This document shows, piece after piece, positions 25,725 to 34,279 of a stretch of DNA of 64,000 nt. Below the pieces are notes generated by a model that ran no database searches, was not told where the DNA came from, and saw only the letters and a list, made by a program, of their open reading frames with translations. Source of the DNA: an uncultured Muribaculaceae bacterium (GTDB taxonomy: Bacteria > Bacteroidota > Bacteroidia > Bacteroidales > Muribaculaceae); the NCBI GenBank assembly GCA_910583795.1, contig CAJTZQ010000001.1:62001-126000 (forward strand). Reading direction: 5' to 3'. How positions within the stretch are numbered: the stretch's first letter is position 1; each line of letters opens with the position of its first letter. The position numbers and the translations under genes were made by a program.

Positions 25725-26047
25725 ATCGGGATTATCTTCAGTAGTGTTATAAAAAACGCGGCGTGAGGACCGAATTTGCGGTTGAAATCGCCAAGCACTC
25801 CGGGGAGCACGGCGTCGTGCCAGGCATGTGCCTTCTCTTCCGTTTCAAATTCTACATGAAGAGCCATACTAAGTCCGTGTTCCGGACCCGGTTTTTCCCC
25901 GCCAGCCTCCACAACAGTCTGCAAACGCGGATTTGCGGCGGAATAAGCAGTATTCATTATTGCCGGCATTGCCGAAGAACGTAGCCAGTCAAGAAATCTT
26001 TCCCCGGCATCAGGAGCCAATACAAAAGTTATGTTGTATAGATACAT
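25721..26047 (-). CDS. DUF4286 family protein
   Basis: A 108-residue protein of the small alpha/beta DUF4286 family (MYLYNITFVLAPDAGERFLDWL at the start, ALHVEFETEEKAHAWH, and a C-terminal GPHAAFFITLLKIIPI). In Bacteroidales this gene commonly precedes ruvC, as here with a 4-base overlap. The ferredoxin-like fold suggests a small binding protein; no function is known. Confidence 0.8.
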   Translation of the reverse strand: MYLYNITFVLAPDAGERFLDWLRSSAMPAIMNTAYSAANPRLQTVVEAGGEKPGPEHGLSMALHVEFETEEKAHAWHDAVLPGVLGDFNRKFGPHAAFFITLLKIIPI

Positions 26048-26180
26048 AGTTGTGAGTTGTGAGTTGTGAGTGTTTTTTCAGATTTATCAGCTATAAGACT
26101 TATAAAACTTATAAGTCTTATAAAATTTATACCGCCTGATGACTCTCATTCAACATTCAAAATTCAACATTCAAAATTAC
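26048..26180. repeat. Intergenic repeats with a perfect 14-bp inverted repeat
   Basis: Three tandem AGTTGTG units (26048-26070), then TATAAGACTTATAA at 26092-26105 with its perfect complement at 26109-26122 separated by three bases, then twice ATTCAACATTCAAA (26150-26176). The inverted repeat could form a strong stem-loop. No coding signal is seen. Confidence 0.7.
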
Positions 26181-26211
26181 AAAAAAACGGCATGCTTTCA
26201 CAAACACGCCG
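26181..26211 (-). terminator. Terminator of the ffs-tRNA-Thr transcript
   Basis: On the minus strand, CGGCGTG with a 10-base loop and CATGCCG, followed by seven T. It lies about 55 bases after the tRNA; a second hairpin (7-bp stem, 26244-26259) precedes it directly after the tRNA. Confidence 0.8.
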
Positions 26212-26265
26212 CCAAAACAAAATTATGAAAAACATTCAACGCTATGCTGCAAGCAGCATTTCCTG

Positions 26266-26339
26266 AGCCTCTTGTCGGATTCGAACCAACGACCCCGAGA
26301 TTACAAATCACGTGCTCTGGCCAACTGAGCTAAAGAGGC
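26266..26339 (-). tRNA. tRNA-Thr (anticodon TGT)
   Basis: The minus strand folds into a cloverleaf: acceptor stem GCCTCTT/AAGAGGC, D-arm AGCTCAGTTGGCCAGAGC, anticodon loop TTTGTAA with TGT at its centre (reads ACA, threonine), variable loop, and T-arm with GGTTCGAATCC. The 3' CCA is not encoded. The anticodon stem has one U-U mismatch by my pairing. It lies four bases after the SRP RNA and is probably processed from the same transcript. Confidence 0.95.
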
Positions 26340-26343
26340 AAAT

Positions 26344-26438
26344 GGGCGAGCGATCTACATCGCACAGCTCAACCCGCTACCCTTGCTTCGGTCAGGATCT
26401 GGGGGATTTACGGGGAGCAAGTCGTGTAGGACTCACCC
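26344..26438 (-). ncRNA. ffs: Signal recognition particle RNA (4.5S, small bacterial type)
   Basis: About 95 bases that fold into one long hairpin: outer stem GGGTGAG/CTCGCCC, then CTACA/TGTAG, then GCTCCCCG/CGGGTTGAGC, with an apical region CAGATCCTGACCGAAGCAAGG. This corresponds to the SRP54-binding helix 8, whose usual form is CAGGTCCGGAAGGAAGCAG: the AAGCA side of the internal loop is kept but the tetraloop and its closing pair differ. It sits directly after a full-consensus promoter and before tRNA-Thr. It binds Ffh to target membrane proteins. Confidence 0.8.
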
Positions 26439-26441
26439 GAT

Positions 26442-26474
26442 GCAAAGTTAGGCATTATTTCGAAATTGACCAAA
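26442..26474 (-). promoter_or_regulatory. Promoter of ffs-tRNA-Thr
   Basis: On the minus strand TTTG (26471-26474), a 20-base spacer and TAACTTTGC (26442-26450). The predicted transcription start coincides with the first base of the SRP RNA. Confidence 0.85.
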
Positions 26475-26508
26475 CAAATTCAGGCATTTTTTAAGCACTG
26501 AAAACAGC

Positions 26509-26540
26509 ATCGGCTGACACACCTCTATGTATCAGCCGAT
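26509..26540 (-). terminator. Terminator after the glycoside hydrolase gene
   Basis: A perfect 9-bp stem (ATCGGCTGA/TCAGCCGAT) with a 14-base loop just downstream of the minus-strand gene, followed by GCTGTTTTC. The upstream flank is T rich on the plus strand, so it could work in both directions. Confidence 0.65.
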
Positions 26541-26560
26541 TTCTATTTTTATTTGACTTC

Positions 26561-28891
26561 TTATTTTGAAACTTTTTCTATCAGCACCCCGTCGATTATG
26601 GCATGATTTGTGCCGATATTCATGTTCTCGTCTTCAGGATTGAACACCAATTTCACTTCATGTTGACCCGGTTCAAGTGTCACACGGACTGAGTTTGACA
26701 TTCCCCAGTCGTTCCAGTTGCCTACCCCACGCTGAGGCATGACAACAGTACCGGCATCTTTGCCATCTACATAAAGACTACGGATCGCAGCCTTGTTTTC
26801 GGTGTTGACTGGTCCGTTGCCATTAGCATAGCGGAACGAGATTGCGTATTCCCCTGCGGGCATCTTCCCGGATTCTGTCTCAAACATTACTACAACGGGT
26901 GAGGATGTATGGTCTGTTTCAACGAAACCTTTGCCACGATACCCTTCCACGCCCTTTTCAGGCTTATAGGAGACTTCGGGAGACTTCAGTGACACTGATT
27001 CATTATCCATTTCCCAAAAGGCGCGTGTGCGGTTGCTACGGGGCTCAGATGCGAAACTTTCCACATCTCTGCCTGAAACGCCTATCACCTGCCATTCACC
27101 TTCCTCTATCGCAGGCCACGATGTCTGACGGGTACGACCCACTTCCTTGCCGTCGCGAAGCACGACATATTCCCCTATGTATTCGATAGGATTCCATTCA
27201 AGAAGATTTGACGCAGGCACCCCTTCACCGATAAGACTGCTGTCTGACGAAAGCCATGCCATGGGCGTCCAGGGAGCCTTGGCATTATCGACGTGATTCA
27301 CCTTCATCGGGGCGATAGGCTGATTGTCCATCTCCACCACAATGTCGGCACCATTCTTGAGAAGTTTGGCGGGTATCACTTTCCCCTTCTCCGGGTAATA
27401 CCCCTTTCCGTTGACTGTTATTCCATGCACACGGTCGCCATATCCTTTCACGGTTATGTTGAGACGCGCCCCGCGATACGGGAAGTTTGAAAGCGTCCGC
27501 TCCCCTCCTAATGCTTCCGGCACAAACGGCTCTATCCTCAAACCGTCTTTTTCAAAATGGATACCGAAAAGCATCTGATTAGTGAGGGCGATATTTCCGG
27601 CGAGACTCCACAGCATGTTGGAAGAGTTGAGTTCGGTAAATATGTCACCATTGTCAAGATTAAAATTCTCCTTGTTGGTGGCGAACAAGGCTGCAGGACG
27701 TATCACGCTGCCGATACCTTCCAGCGCACCCTGCTCGTTGCCTGCCTTAGCCTGCGCGAGCGCCCAATAAGATGCCACAAACGGCCACAATGCATTGTTG
27801 TGGTAGTTGGGCATATCTGAAATCTGCGGATAGAAAATCGCCGGTCCGTATTTAGTCATGGGATTGTTCTCCGAGATCGATTTCTGACGGTCTTTAGGCG
27901 CAATGTCGTAAAGAATGGCAAGCGACTCACCCAATGTCTCGGCACGGGGATTGAGGATCTTGTTGTCCCTGCCGTAGGTGTACATACCGTAGTAACCTTT
28001 ATCCGGCATCCAGAACATCTTGTCGATGGCTGCGGAAAGTTCTTCCGACTGTTTTGCATAAGCGTCAGCCTCCTTCTTCTTCCCGAGCACATCAGCCATC
28101 TCGGAAGCACATTTGAGAGCGGCGGCGTACAGCACGTTTGTTCCCATCGCTTCGCTCTGCGAAATGTCGGCGGTCTGCATCCATTTCGGATAACTCTGCT
28201 CACGCCAATCTATGAAAGAGGTCTCCCCTTTTATAAGTCCGTTTTCGCTCACTACAGTCTTGGCGTCTTTAGCCATGGAACGCTCCACAACGGGATAGAC
28301 CGTCTCAAGCCATTTCTTGTCGCCGGTCACCTTATAGATTTCCCAGGCGGCGACGGTCCAGATCATACGGTCGGTGGAAATAGGCCACGCACCACCCGAA
28401 CCGGTATCCTGAATGATCTGACCTTCTTTGTTGATCTTCTTCAGTAGCGAATTCATGGAAGCCTCCGGCTGCAGTGCCGCCATCGAGAGGATAATGGAAT
28501 AGCTGACGTCTCGGGTCCACACCCCTGCCCATTCCTTGCCTGTACGCAAGGTCGTGTCAGGCTCCACAGCGTTGACCATCTCGTCGAGACCCATATTGTA
28601 GACCGCCTCCATGAGAGGGTTTCCTCCGCTAACCTTAGGATAAGCCGAGAGATCATTTTTCTTTACCCATGTCTGGCTTATCGGCATAAAATAACCGGGA
28701 CGTCCTTTATAGGTGGAGCGGATCTCGTATGGGTTTTCAGCCCATGCCTTAAATTCGTCCTGATAAAGTGTGTCACCTTTCCATGTGTACGCATCCGTGG
28801 CGACAATCACGTCGCCCGCTGCGTAGGCGGCACCACCCTCGGCAAGGAGAGCGACGCCGCCTATCAATGTCGCGATTTTCTTTCGATTCAT
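26561..28891 (-). CDS. Exported six-hairpin (alpha/alpha)6 glycoside hydrolase with C-terminal beta domain
   Basis: A 776-residue protein with a signal peptide (about 1-25, AYAAGD). Residues about 75-465 form a helical toroid, with motifs such as AGVWTRDVSYSI, TDRMIWTVAAWEIY, YPQISDMPNYHNNALWPFVASYW and ELNSSNMLWSLAGN; this is the style of trehalase, glycogen-debranching and related enzymes. A beta-sandwich part follows (about 466-600), then a CBM35-like domain (about 630-775, ending VRVTLEPGQHEVKLVFN). It probably cleaves an alpha-linked glucan, trehalose or mannoside in the periplasm; the exact GH family and substrate cannot be read from the sequence. There is no SusC/D pair nearby. Catalytic acids are not assigned. 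Confidence 0.6.
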   Translation of the reverse strand: MNRKKIATLIGGVALLAEGGAAYAAGDVIVATDAYTWKGDTLYQDEFKAWAENPYEIRSTYKGRPGYFMPISQTWVKKNDLSAYPKVSGGNPLMEAVYNMGLDEMVNAVEPDTTLRTGKEWAGVWTRDVSYSIILSMAALQPEASMNSLLKKINKEGQIIQDTGSGGAWPISTDRMIWTVAAWEIYKVTGDKKWLETVYPVVERSMAKDAKTVVSENGLIKGETSFIDWREQSYPKWMQTADISQSEAMGTNVLYAAALKCASEMADVLGKKKEADAYAKQSEELSAAIDKMFWMPDKGYYGMYTYGRDNKILNPRAETLGESLAILYDIAPKDRQKSISENNPMTKYGPAIFYPQISDMPNYHNNALWPFVASYWALAQAKAGNEQGALEGIGSVIRPAALFATNKENFNLDNGDIFTELNSSNMLWSLAGNIALTNQMLFGIHFEKDGLRIEPFVPEALGGERTLSNFPYRGARLNITVKGYGDRVHGITVNGKGYYPEKGKVIPAKLLKNGADIVVEMDNQPIAPMKVNHVDNAKAPWTPMAWLSSDSSLIGEGVPASNLLEWNPIEYIGEYVVLRDGKEVGRTRQTSWPAIEEGEWQVIGVSGRDVESFASEPRSNRTRAFWEMDNESVSLKSPEVSYKPEKGVEGYRGKGFVETDHTSSPVVVMFETESGKMPAGEYAISFRYANGNGPVNTENKAAIRSLYVDGKDAGTVVMPQRGVGNWNDWGMSNSVRVTLEPGQHEVKLVFNPEDENMNIGTNHAIIDGVLIEKVSK

Positions 28892-28976
28892 TTTATTTAG
28901 TTAAGTATTCTCAAAATAGATTATGAATTGAGTATCGTGCACTATTCATTATGCACTTTGAATTATGCATTATGAA

Positions 28977-31241
28977 TTATCCCTGCTTTCTCCTCTTGTT
29001 CCCTCCGTGGGTACGGCTTTTCTTTTTCTTCTCCTTCGGATTGTTGCGGGGATTTTTGCTCTTGGCATCCTTGATCGGTTTATTGGGGTTTCCATTGTCT
29101 GAGATCAATGCAAAATCGAGCTGTTTTCTATCGAGGTCAGCACGAGCCACCTGAACCTTCACCTGATCGCCGAGAGTGTATTTGTTGTGATATTTCCTGC
29201 CGATAAGACAATAGTTCTTTTCATCGAAATCATAATAGTCATCGGCAAGGTCGCGCACCGGCACAAGTCCCTCGCACTTGTTCTCGTCAAGTTCCACATA
29301 GAGTCCCCATTCAGTCACCCCGGAAATAACACCGGCATAGACCTCCCCGAGCCGTTCCTGCATAAACTCCACCTGCTTGTAGCGGATGGAAGCTCGCTCG
29401 GCATTTGCCGCGAGTTGTTCCATGTCTGATGAATGGCGGCACTGATCTTCGAGTTTCTGTTTGTCTGTACTCCTTGCCCCATCGGCATATTTGGCAATCA
29501 GGCGGTGCACCATCATATCAGGATAGCGGCGGATTGGAGATGTAAAGTGGGTATAATAGTCGAGGGCAAGTCCGTAATGCCCCACATTATCGGTGGTATA
29601 TACAGCTTTCGCCATACTGCGGATTGCAAGCATTGCAAGCATGTTTTCCTCGCCACGGCCCTTCACGTCTTTTAGCATCTTGTTCAAACTCTTGTTCACT
29701 TCCTTCGCTGTGCCCTCGGTCTTGACTTTAAATCCGAACCGCTGCGCTATCAGTGAGAAGTTGGTGATCTTCTCCGGATCAGGATTATCGTGTACCCGAT
29801 AAACGAAAGATTTCGCCTTCTTCCCCTTCGGGACCTTACCAATGCTCTCCGCCACCGTAAGGTTTGCGAGAAGCATGAATTCCTCGATCAGTTTGTTGGC
29901 GTCTTTCGATTCTTTGAAATAGACGCTCACCGGTTTTCCATCCTTATCGATTTCGAAACGCACCTCTGCACGATCAAATTCAAGAGCACCGTTTTCATAA
30001 CGGCGACGGCGCAATTCTTTTGCGAGTTTATCAAGGGTCAGCACCTCTTTCGCATAGTCCCCTTCTCCGGTTTCTATGATTTGCTGTGCCTCTTCATACG
30101 TGAACCGGCGATTGGATTTGATAACGGTTCTGCCGATCCGGTAGTTCAACACATTCGCCTTGGCATCGAGTTCGAATATCGCCGAGAAAGTCAGCTTCTC
30201 CTCATCGGGACGAAGCGAACAGATCCCGTTTGACAGATGCTCAGGAAGCATCGGTATAGTGCGGTCAACAAGATATACACTGGTGGCACGCTGCTGTGCC
30301 TCGCGGTCGATAATGGAATTAGGGGTGACATAATGCGTGACGTCGGCAATATGCACGCCCACCTCCCAGTTGCCGTTGGCGAGCTGACGGATTGAAAGAG
30401 CATCGTCGAAATCTTTCGCATCGCGGGGATCGATCGTGAAAGTTACCACTCCGCGGAAATCTTCACGCTTGGCAACCTCTTCAGGTGTGATTCCGGCATC
30501 GATTTTATCTGCTGTCTTCTCCACATTCTCCGGATATTTATAGGGCAGCCCGAATTCTGCAAGTATGGCATGCATCTCGGCGGTGTTCTCCCCTTTTCTT
30601 CCGAGGATATCGACAACCTCCCCACGGGGATTCATCTCTTCGTCGCGCCACTGGGTGATCCTTGCTATCGCCTTGTCTCCGGTTTTTCCACCCTTCAGTT
30701 TTGAGCGCGGGATGATAATGTCGGCAGCAAGGAATTTCGAATCCGTAACAAGAGCCGCATAATTTTTCTCCACGTTGAGAGTACCGATGAACACCTGTTC
30801 TTTCGGCTCGATGATTTCGATCACTTTTGCCTCCGGCTCCTGCCCTTTGCGGTTGGCTGAAATCTCGACGCGGACTTTGTCTCCATTGAGGGCATGCATG
30901 GAGTTTCGTTCTGCAACGAGGATGACTTCATCGTCGATCATCACGCCATTTTTGCCATTGCTGCGGCGAACAAACACGCCTGTATTTTCGGTGCCTCTAT
31001 TGCTGTTTGCCTTATACCTTCCGAGATCCACCTCAAGAATGACATCGGCAGCCGCGAGTTCATCGAGAATATTTATCACATCGTTACGGTTTGCCGGATG
31101 TGTGGCACCAACGGCAAACGCAACCTGCTTATAGTTGAACGCCTGCTTTTTCTCTTTTTCCAAAAACGACAGGATCTTCTCCTGCAGTTCTTTTTTCTTC
31201 ATGCGGGGGGCTTTCTTCCCCTCAATATCCTTTGTCTTCAT
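28977..31241 (-). CDS. rnr: Ribonuclease R
   Basis: A 754-residue 3'-to-5' exoribonuclease that degrades structured RNA. It has an N-terminal winged helix (about 10-80), cold-shock-type OB folds (about 85-230), the RNB catalytic core with TIDPRDAKDFDDALS (about 270-284, the four metal-binding Asp) and a C-terminal S1 domain (about 640-725). The C-terminus is a short Lys/Arg-rich tail (NPKEKKKKSRTHGGNKRRKQG region, about 735-754). The 28,895-28,976 gap upstream of the GH gene contains A/T-rich direct repeats of the ATTATGCATTATGAATTAT kind only. Confidence 0.95.
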   Translation of the reverse strand: MKTKDIEGKKAPRMKKKELQEKILSFLEKEKKQAFNYKQVAFAVGATHPANRNDVINILDELAAADVILEVDLGRYKANSNRGTENTGVFVRRSNGKNGVMIDDEVILVAERNSMHALNGDKVRVEISANRKGQEPEAKVIEIIEPKEQVFIGTLNVEKNYAALVTDSKFLAADIIIPRSKLKGGKTGDKAIARITQWRDEEMNPRGEVVDILGRKGENTAEMHAILAEFGLPYKYPENVEKTADKIDAGITPEEVAKREDFRGVVTFTIDPRDAKDFDDALSIRQLANGNWEVGVHIADVTHYVTPNSIIDREAQQRATSVYLVDRTIPMLPEHLSNGICSLRPDEEKLTFSAIFELDAKANVLNYRIGRTVIKSNRRFTYEEAQQIIETGEGDYAKEVLTLDKLAKELRRRRYENGALEFDRAEVRFEIDKDGKPVSVYFKESKDANKLIEEFMLLANLTVAESIGKVPKGKKAKSFVYRVHDNPDPEKITNFSLIAQRFGFKVKTEGTAKEVNKSLNKMLKDVKGRGEENMLAMLAIRSMAKAVYTTDNVGHYGLALDYYTHFTSPIRRYPDMMVHRLIAKYADGARSTDKQKLEDQCRHSSDMEQLAANAERASIRYKQVEFMQERLGEVYAGVISGVTEWGLYVELDENKCEGLVPVRDLADDYYDFDEKNYCLIGRKYHNKYTLGDQVKVQVARADLDRKQLDFALISDNGNPNKPIKDAKSKNPRNNPKEKKKKSRTHGGNKRRKQG

Positions 31242-31395
31242 ATACGGGTTGTTCTTTTCGTTTTACTTGATGTTTTATTTCTCTTAAAAATCTTGCTCCA
31301 TGTCCCTTATCATTATAACGCCACATCTTGCATTTCGTCTATATTCAAGAGAAATAATAATTGAATAAAACAGCAAAAAAGAGGAATAACGCCCC

Positions 31396-33468
31396 TCACT
31401 CGCCACCTTCATGAGAATGGAAGTGCGAGTAAAGCATATTCGCCTTACTTTTGCCCACACATTCCGCAAGGTCTTCGAGCGACGCCTCCTTAATCCGCTT
31501 CACGCTTTTGAAAGTTTTCATAAGAGTTTTTGCCGTCACGTCTCCAATACCTTTGATATCGTCAAGTTCACTTACCACCTGACCCTTCGAACGCCTTAAC
31601 CTGTGATGAGTGATACCGAAACGGTGAGCCTCGTCGCGCAAAGCCTGGATCACTTGCAGGCTCCTGCTCTTTTTATCAATATAGAGCGGCAACTGATCAC
31701 CGGGGAAATAAATTTCCTCCAGCCTTTTTGCGATCCCTACCAATGCCACCTCTCCCCTTATCCCCATTTCATCGAAAGCTTCAACAGCCGCGCTCAGCTG
31801 TCCTTTGCCGCCATCGACCACCACAAGCTGCGGCAATGGTTCCCCTTCCGCCATCATTCTTGAATAACGGCGATGAAGCACCTCTTTCATCGAAGCAAAA
31901 TCATCGGGACCTTCCACGGTTTTTATGATGAAATGGCGGTAATCTTTTTTTGACGGTTTACCATTGCGGAACACTACACAACTCGCCACCGGATTTGTGC
32001 CCTGGATATTGGAATTGTCGAAACACTCGATATGCCGGGGCTGCACATTCAAGCGGAAATCACTTTTCATCTGTTCCATGAGCTTTTCAACCCCTTTTTC
32101 AGGATCAAGTTTTTCCGCCATCTTCTCCTTGTCGTGCATATATTGGCGCACATTCTTCATACCTACCTCCAGAATCTTCTTCTTATCCCCTCTCTTAGGC
32201 ACGATGAAATCTACATTTTCAAATTCCACATCCGGTTCAAATGGCACGATAACCGTTTTAAACACCCTCTCAAAACGGCGCGAGATTTCTCCAATCGCCA
32301 TAGAAAGGATTTCAGCAGGAGTCTCCGCAAGCTTCCTCCGGAATTCCATATTGAGACTCTGCACTACCGCACCATGATGCAGGTGCATGAAGTTTACGTA
32401 AGCGGAATCCCCGCTTTCATCATAGGCGAACATGTCGGCATCTTCCTCCTCTGTGACCGCTATCACAGATTTGGCATTATATTTTTTGACAGTCTCGTAT
32501 TTGTCCTTCACACCCTGAGCTTCCTCAAATTTCCATTCCCCGCTGAGCCGAGCCATCTCTTCTTTCAGATAGTTCTCCAAAACCACTGTTTCACCATTCA
32601 AGATCTGGCGTACCTGAGCAACATATTCACCGTATTCATCGGGACTGATCAAACCTCTGCAAGCCCCGTTACATTTATTGATATGATAGTCGAGGCAAAG
32701 CCTGAATTTATTTCTGGCAATCCCCTTTTCATCGAGTGTATGCCTGCAGCTGCGCAAAGGATAGACATCCCTTATAAGTTGCAAAATCAATTTTGCTGTC
32801 TGCACATTGCTGTACGGACCATAGTATTTACCGTGAATCCCCTTCTCCCTTGTCATAAATACTCTCGGGTAAAGTTCCTTCGTAACCACAATCCATGGAT
32901 AAGACTTGTCATCCTTTAGCAAGACATTATAGTGCGGTTTATACGCCTTGATCATGGCATTCTCAAGATGCAAGGCATCCTCTTCAGACCCCACCACGAT
33001 AAAACGCATATCCACGATATTCCTCACGAGAAGATTCGTTTTTATCGAATCATGCCGGCGGTTGAAATAAGAAGAGACACGTCTTTTCAGTCGCTTCGCC
33101 TTTCCCACATAAATCACCTTACCATGTCTGTCAATATACATATAGACTCCGGGGGCTTCCGGCAAATTGAGAATCTTCTCCCTCAAATGGGCTCCGGGAC
33201 GATTATTGAAGAGGTCTTCTTTTGTTCTGTCCGGCTTGATTTCAATCTCAAATTTTCCCGTTTCATCGATATTTCTCCCGGCATCAGCCAACAGCTCATC
33301 GATAGCTGCCCTTACTTCTTCAGGGCGCGCCACAATCATAGGCTCCCCCGGCTTTGGCATGTGGAGCATAGGGAGCGAAGCCGAATCCCCTTCCTTTGAA
33401 GTTTGCGGAACAGGATCGTTCTTCAAAACGGGTTCGTTGTCTGCTTTTATATTTTCAAATCTATCCAT
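31396..33468 (-). CDS. uvrC: Excinuclease ABC subunit C
   Basis: About 690 residues from the ATG at 33466-33468. UvrC makes both incisions in nucleotide excision repair. The GIY-YIG nuclease domain (PGVYMYIDRHGKVIYVGKAK) begins only near residue 105, followed by a UvrB-binding UVR region, the RNase H-like domain (HIECFDNSNIQGTNPVAS, VVDGGKGQL) and a helix-hairpin-helix end. The first 100 residues are a low-complexity, charged extension absent from shorter UvrC proteins. The frame extends 78 bases further up through a GC-rich hairpin, so I use the downstream start. Confidence 0.9.
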   Translation of the reverse strand: MDRFENIKADNEPVLKNDPVPQTSKEGDSASLPMLHMPKPGEPMIVARPEEVRAAIDELLADAGRNIDETGKFEIEIKPDRTKEDLFNNRPGAHLREKILNLPEAPGVYMYIDRHGKVIYVGKAKRLKRRVSSYFNRRHDSIKTNLLVRNIVDMRFIVVGSEEDALHLENAMIKAYKPHYNVLLKDDKSYPWIVVTKELYPRVFMTREKGIHGKYYGPYSNVQTAKLILQLIRDVYPLRSCRHTLDEKGIARNKFRLCLDYHINKCNGACRGLISPDEYGEYVAQVRQILNGETVVLENYLKEEMARLSGEWKFEEAQGVKDKYETVKKYNAKSVIAVTEEEDADMFAYDESGDSAYVNFMHLHHGAVVQSLNMEFRRKLAETPAEILSMAIGEISRRFERVFKTVIVPFEPDVEFENVDFIVPKRGDKKKILEVGMKNVRQYMHDKEKMAEKLDPEKGVEKLMEQMKSDFRLNVQPRHIECFDNSNIQGTNPVASCVVFRNGKPSKKDYRHFIIKTVEGPDDFASMKEVLHRRYSRMMAEGEPLPQLVVVDGGKGQLSAAVEAFDEMGIRGEVALVGIAKRLEEIYFPGDQLPLYIDKKSRSLQVIQALRDEAHRFGITHHRLRRSKGQVVSELDDIKGIGDVTAKTLMKTFKSVKRIKEASLEDLAECVGKSKANMLYSHFHSHEGGE

Positions 33469-33482
33469 ATTTATATAACTCA

Positions 33483-33513
33483 AAGGTGCGCCTGCGGGTT
33501 GCAGGAGCACCTT
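33483..33513 (-). terminator. Hairpin between apt and uvrC
   Basis: On the minus strand AAGGTGC, CTGC, a short loop, GCAG and GCACCTT form an interrupted 11-bp stem, 100 bases after apt and 15 bases before the uvrC start. The T run is short (TTTGAG), so it may be a leader structure rather than a terminator. Confidence 0.45.
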
Positions 33514-33612
33514 GTCGGATAGCCGTACCTTTATCGGGCGGCACACCTCATAATCGGGAAAACCGAATCTAATTTATCTGAAAATATCCCGATAAAATCG
33601 GAATATTTATTT

Positions 33613-34137
33613 TTAATATTTCAACAAAGAAGTCACCTCGCAATCTTTTGGAAGATTTGCCCTACCATTTAGAGCTGTGAGTTCAACGATGAAATTTATG
33701 TAAATTTTCTTTGGATTCATACTCTTCACAAGCTCATAGCAAGCCTCCATTGTGCCGCCTGTAGCAAGCAAGTCGTCATGAAGCACTACCACGTCATCCG
33801 GAGTGATTGCGTCGCTATGAAGCTCGATTGTGTCGACGCCATACTCTTTTGCGTAAGCTTTCTTAATTGTCACGGAAGGCAATTTTCCAGGTTTACGTGC
33901 AGGCACGAATCCGCTTCCAAGTTCATACGCAAGGATACTACCCCCGATAAAACCGCGTGATTCTATACCCACCACTTTGGTTACTCCTTTATCTTTATAA
34001 AGGTCGGCAAGTGCCTTACTCATCACCCTGAGAGCCTCCCCATTTTTCAGCATGGTGGTAAGATCACGGAAGATGATACCCTTCGAGGGGAAATCAGGCA
34101 CATCGCGAATCAGGTCTTTTAGATTTTCAAGTTCCAT
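33613..34137 (-). CDS. apt: Adenine phosphoribosyltransferase
   Basis: A 174-residue purine-salvage enzyme that makes AMP from adenine and PRPP. The start MELENLKDLIRDVPDFPSKG and IIFRDLTTML are typical, and the PRPP-binding motif VVVLHDDLLATGGTM lies near 121-135. I use the ATG at 34135-34137; an upstream in-frame start would add MFHVEH, which is only the parS palindrome read in frame. Gene order ybeY-mnmG-apt-uvrC is conserved in Bacteroidales. Confidence 0.94.
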   Translation of the reverse strand: MELENLKDLIRDVPDFPSKGIIFRDLTTMLKNGEALRVMSKALADLYKDKGVTKVVGIESRGFIGGSILAYELGSGFVPARKPGKLPSVTIKKAYAKEYGVDTIELHSDAITPDDVVVLHDDLLATGGTMEACYELVKSMNPKKIYINFIVELTALNGRANLPKDCEVTSLLKY

Positions 34138-34165
34138 ATTTGTCAGTTTAGATAATCCATCATAA

Positions 34166-34181
34166 TGTTCCACGTGGAACA
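34166..34181. promoter_or_regulatory. parS-like chromosome partition site
   Basis: TGTTCCACGTGGAACA is a perfect 16-base palindrome matching the ParB-binding parS consensus (TGTTnCACGTGnAACA). It lies between mnmG and apt; mnmG (gidA) is often close to the replication origin. ParB would spread from here and ParA would use it to segregate origins. No parA or parB is in the window. It is the only such site I found. Confidence 0.8.
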
Positions 34182-34279
34182 ATTTTATTCTATCTTATTT
34201 ATACTCCGCTTTTAAGAAACGGATTTTATCAAATAAGATTGTGACTCCTTCCCCTTTCCATTCCAAATTTTATATTTTC

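Noticed and set aside
32032..32919. 295-residue plus-strand open frame
   Set aside because: Antisense to uvrC; rich in Phe, His and Ile as expected for a shadow frame.
33469..33546. 26-residue upstream extension of uvrC
   Set aside because: It runs through a GC-rich hairpin after apt and has no family similarity.
34137..34182. Upstream start for apt giving MFHVEH
   Set aside because: The extra codons are the parS palindrome; the downstream ATG gives the family length.
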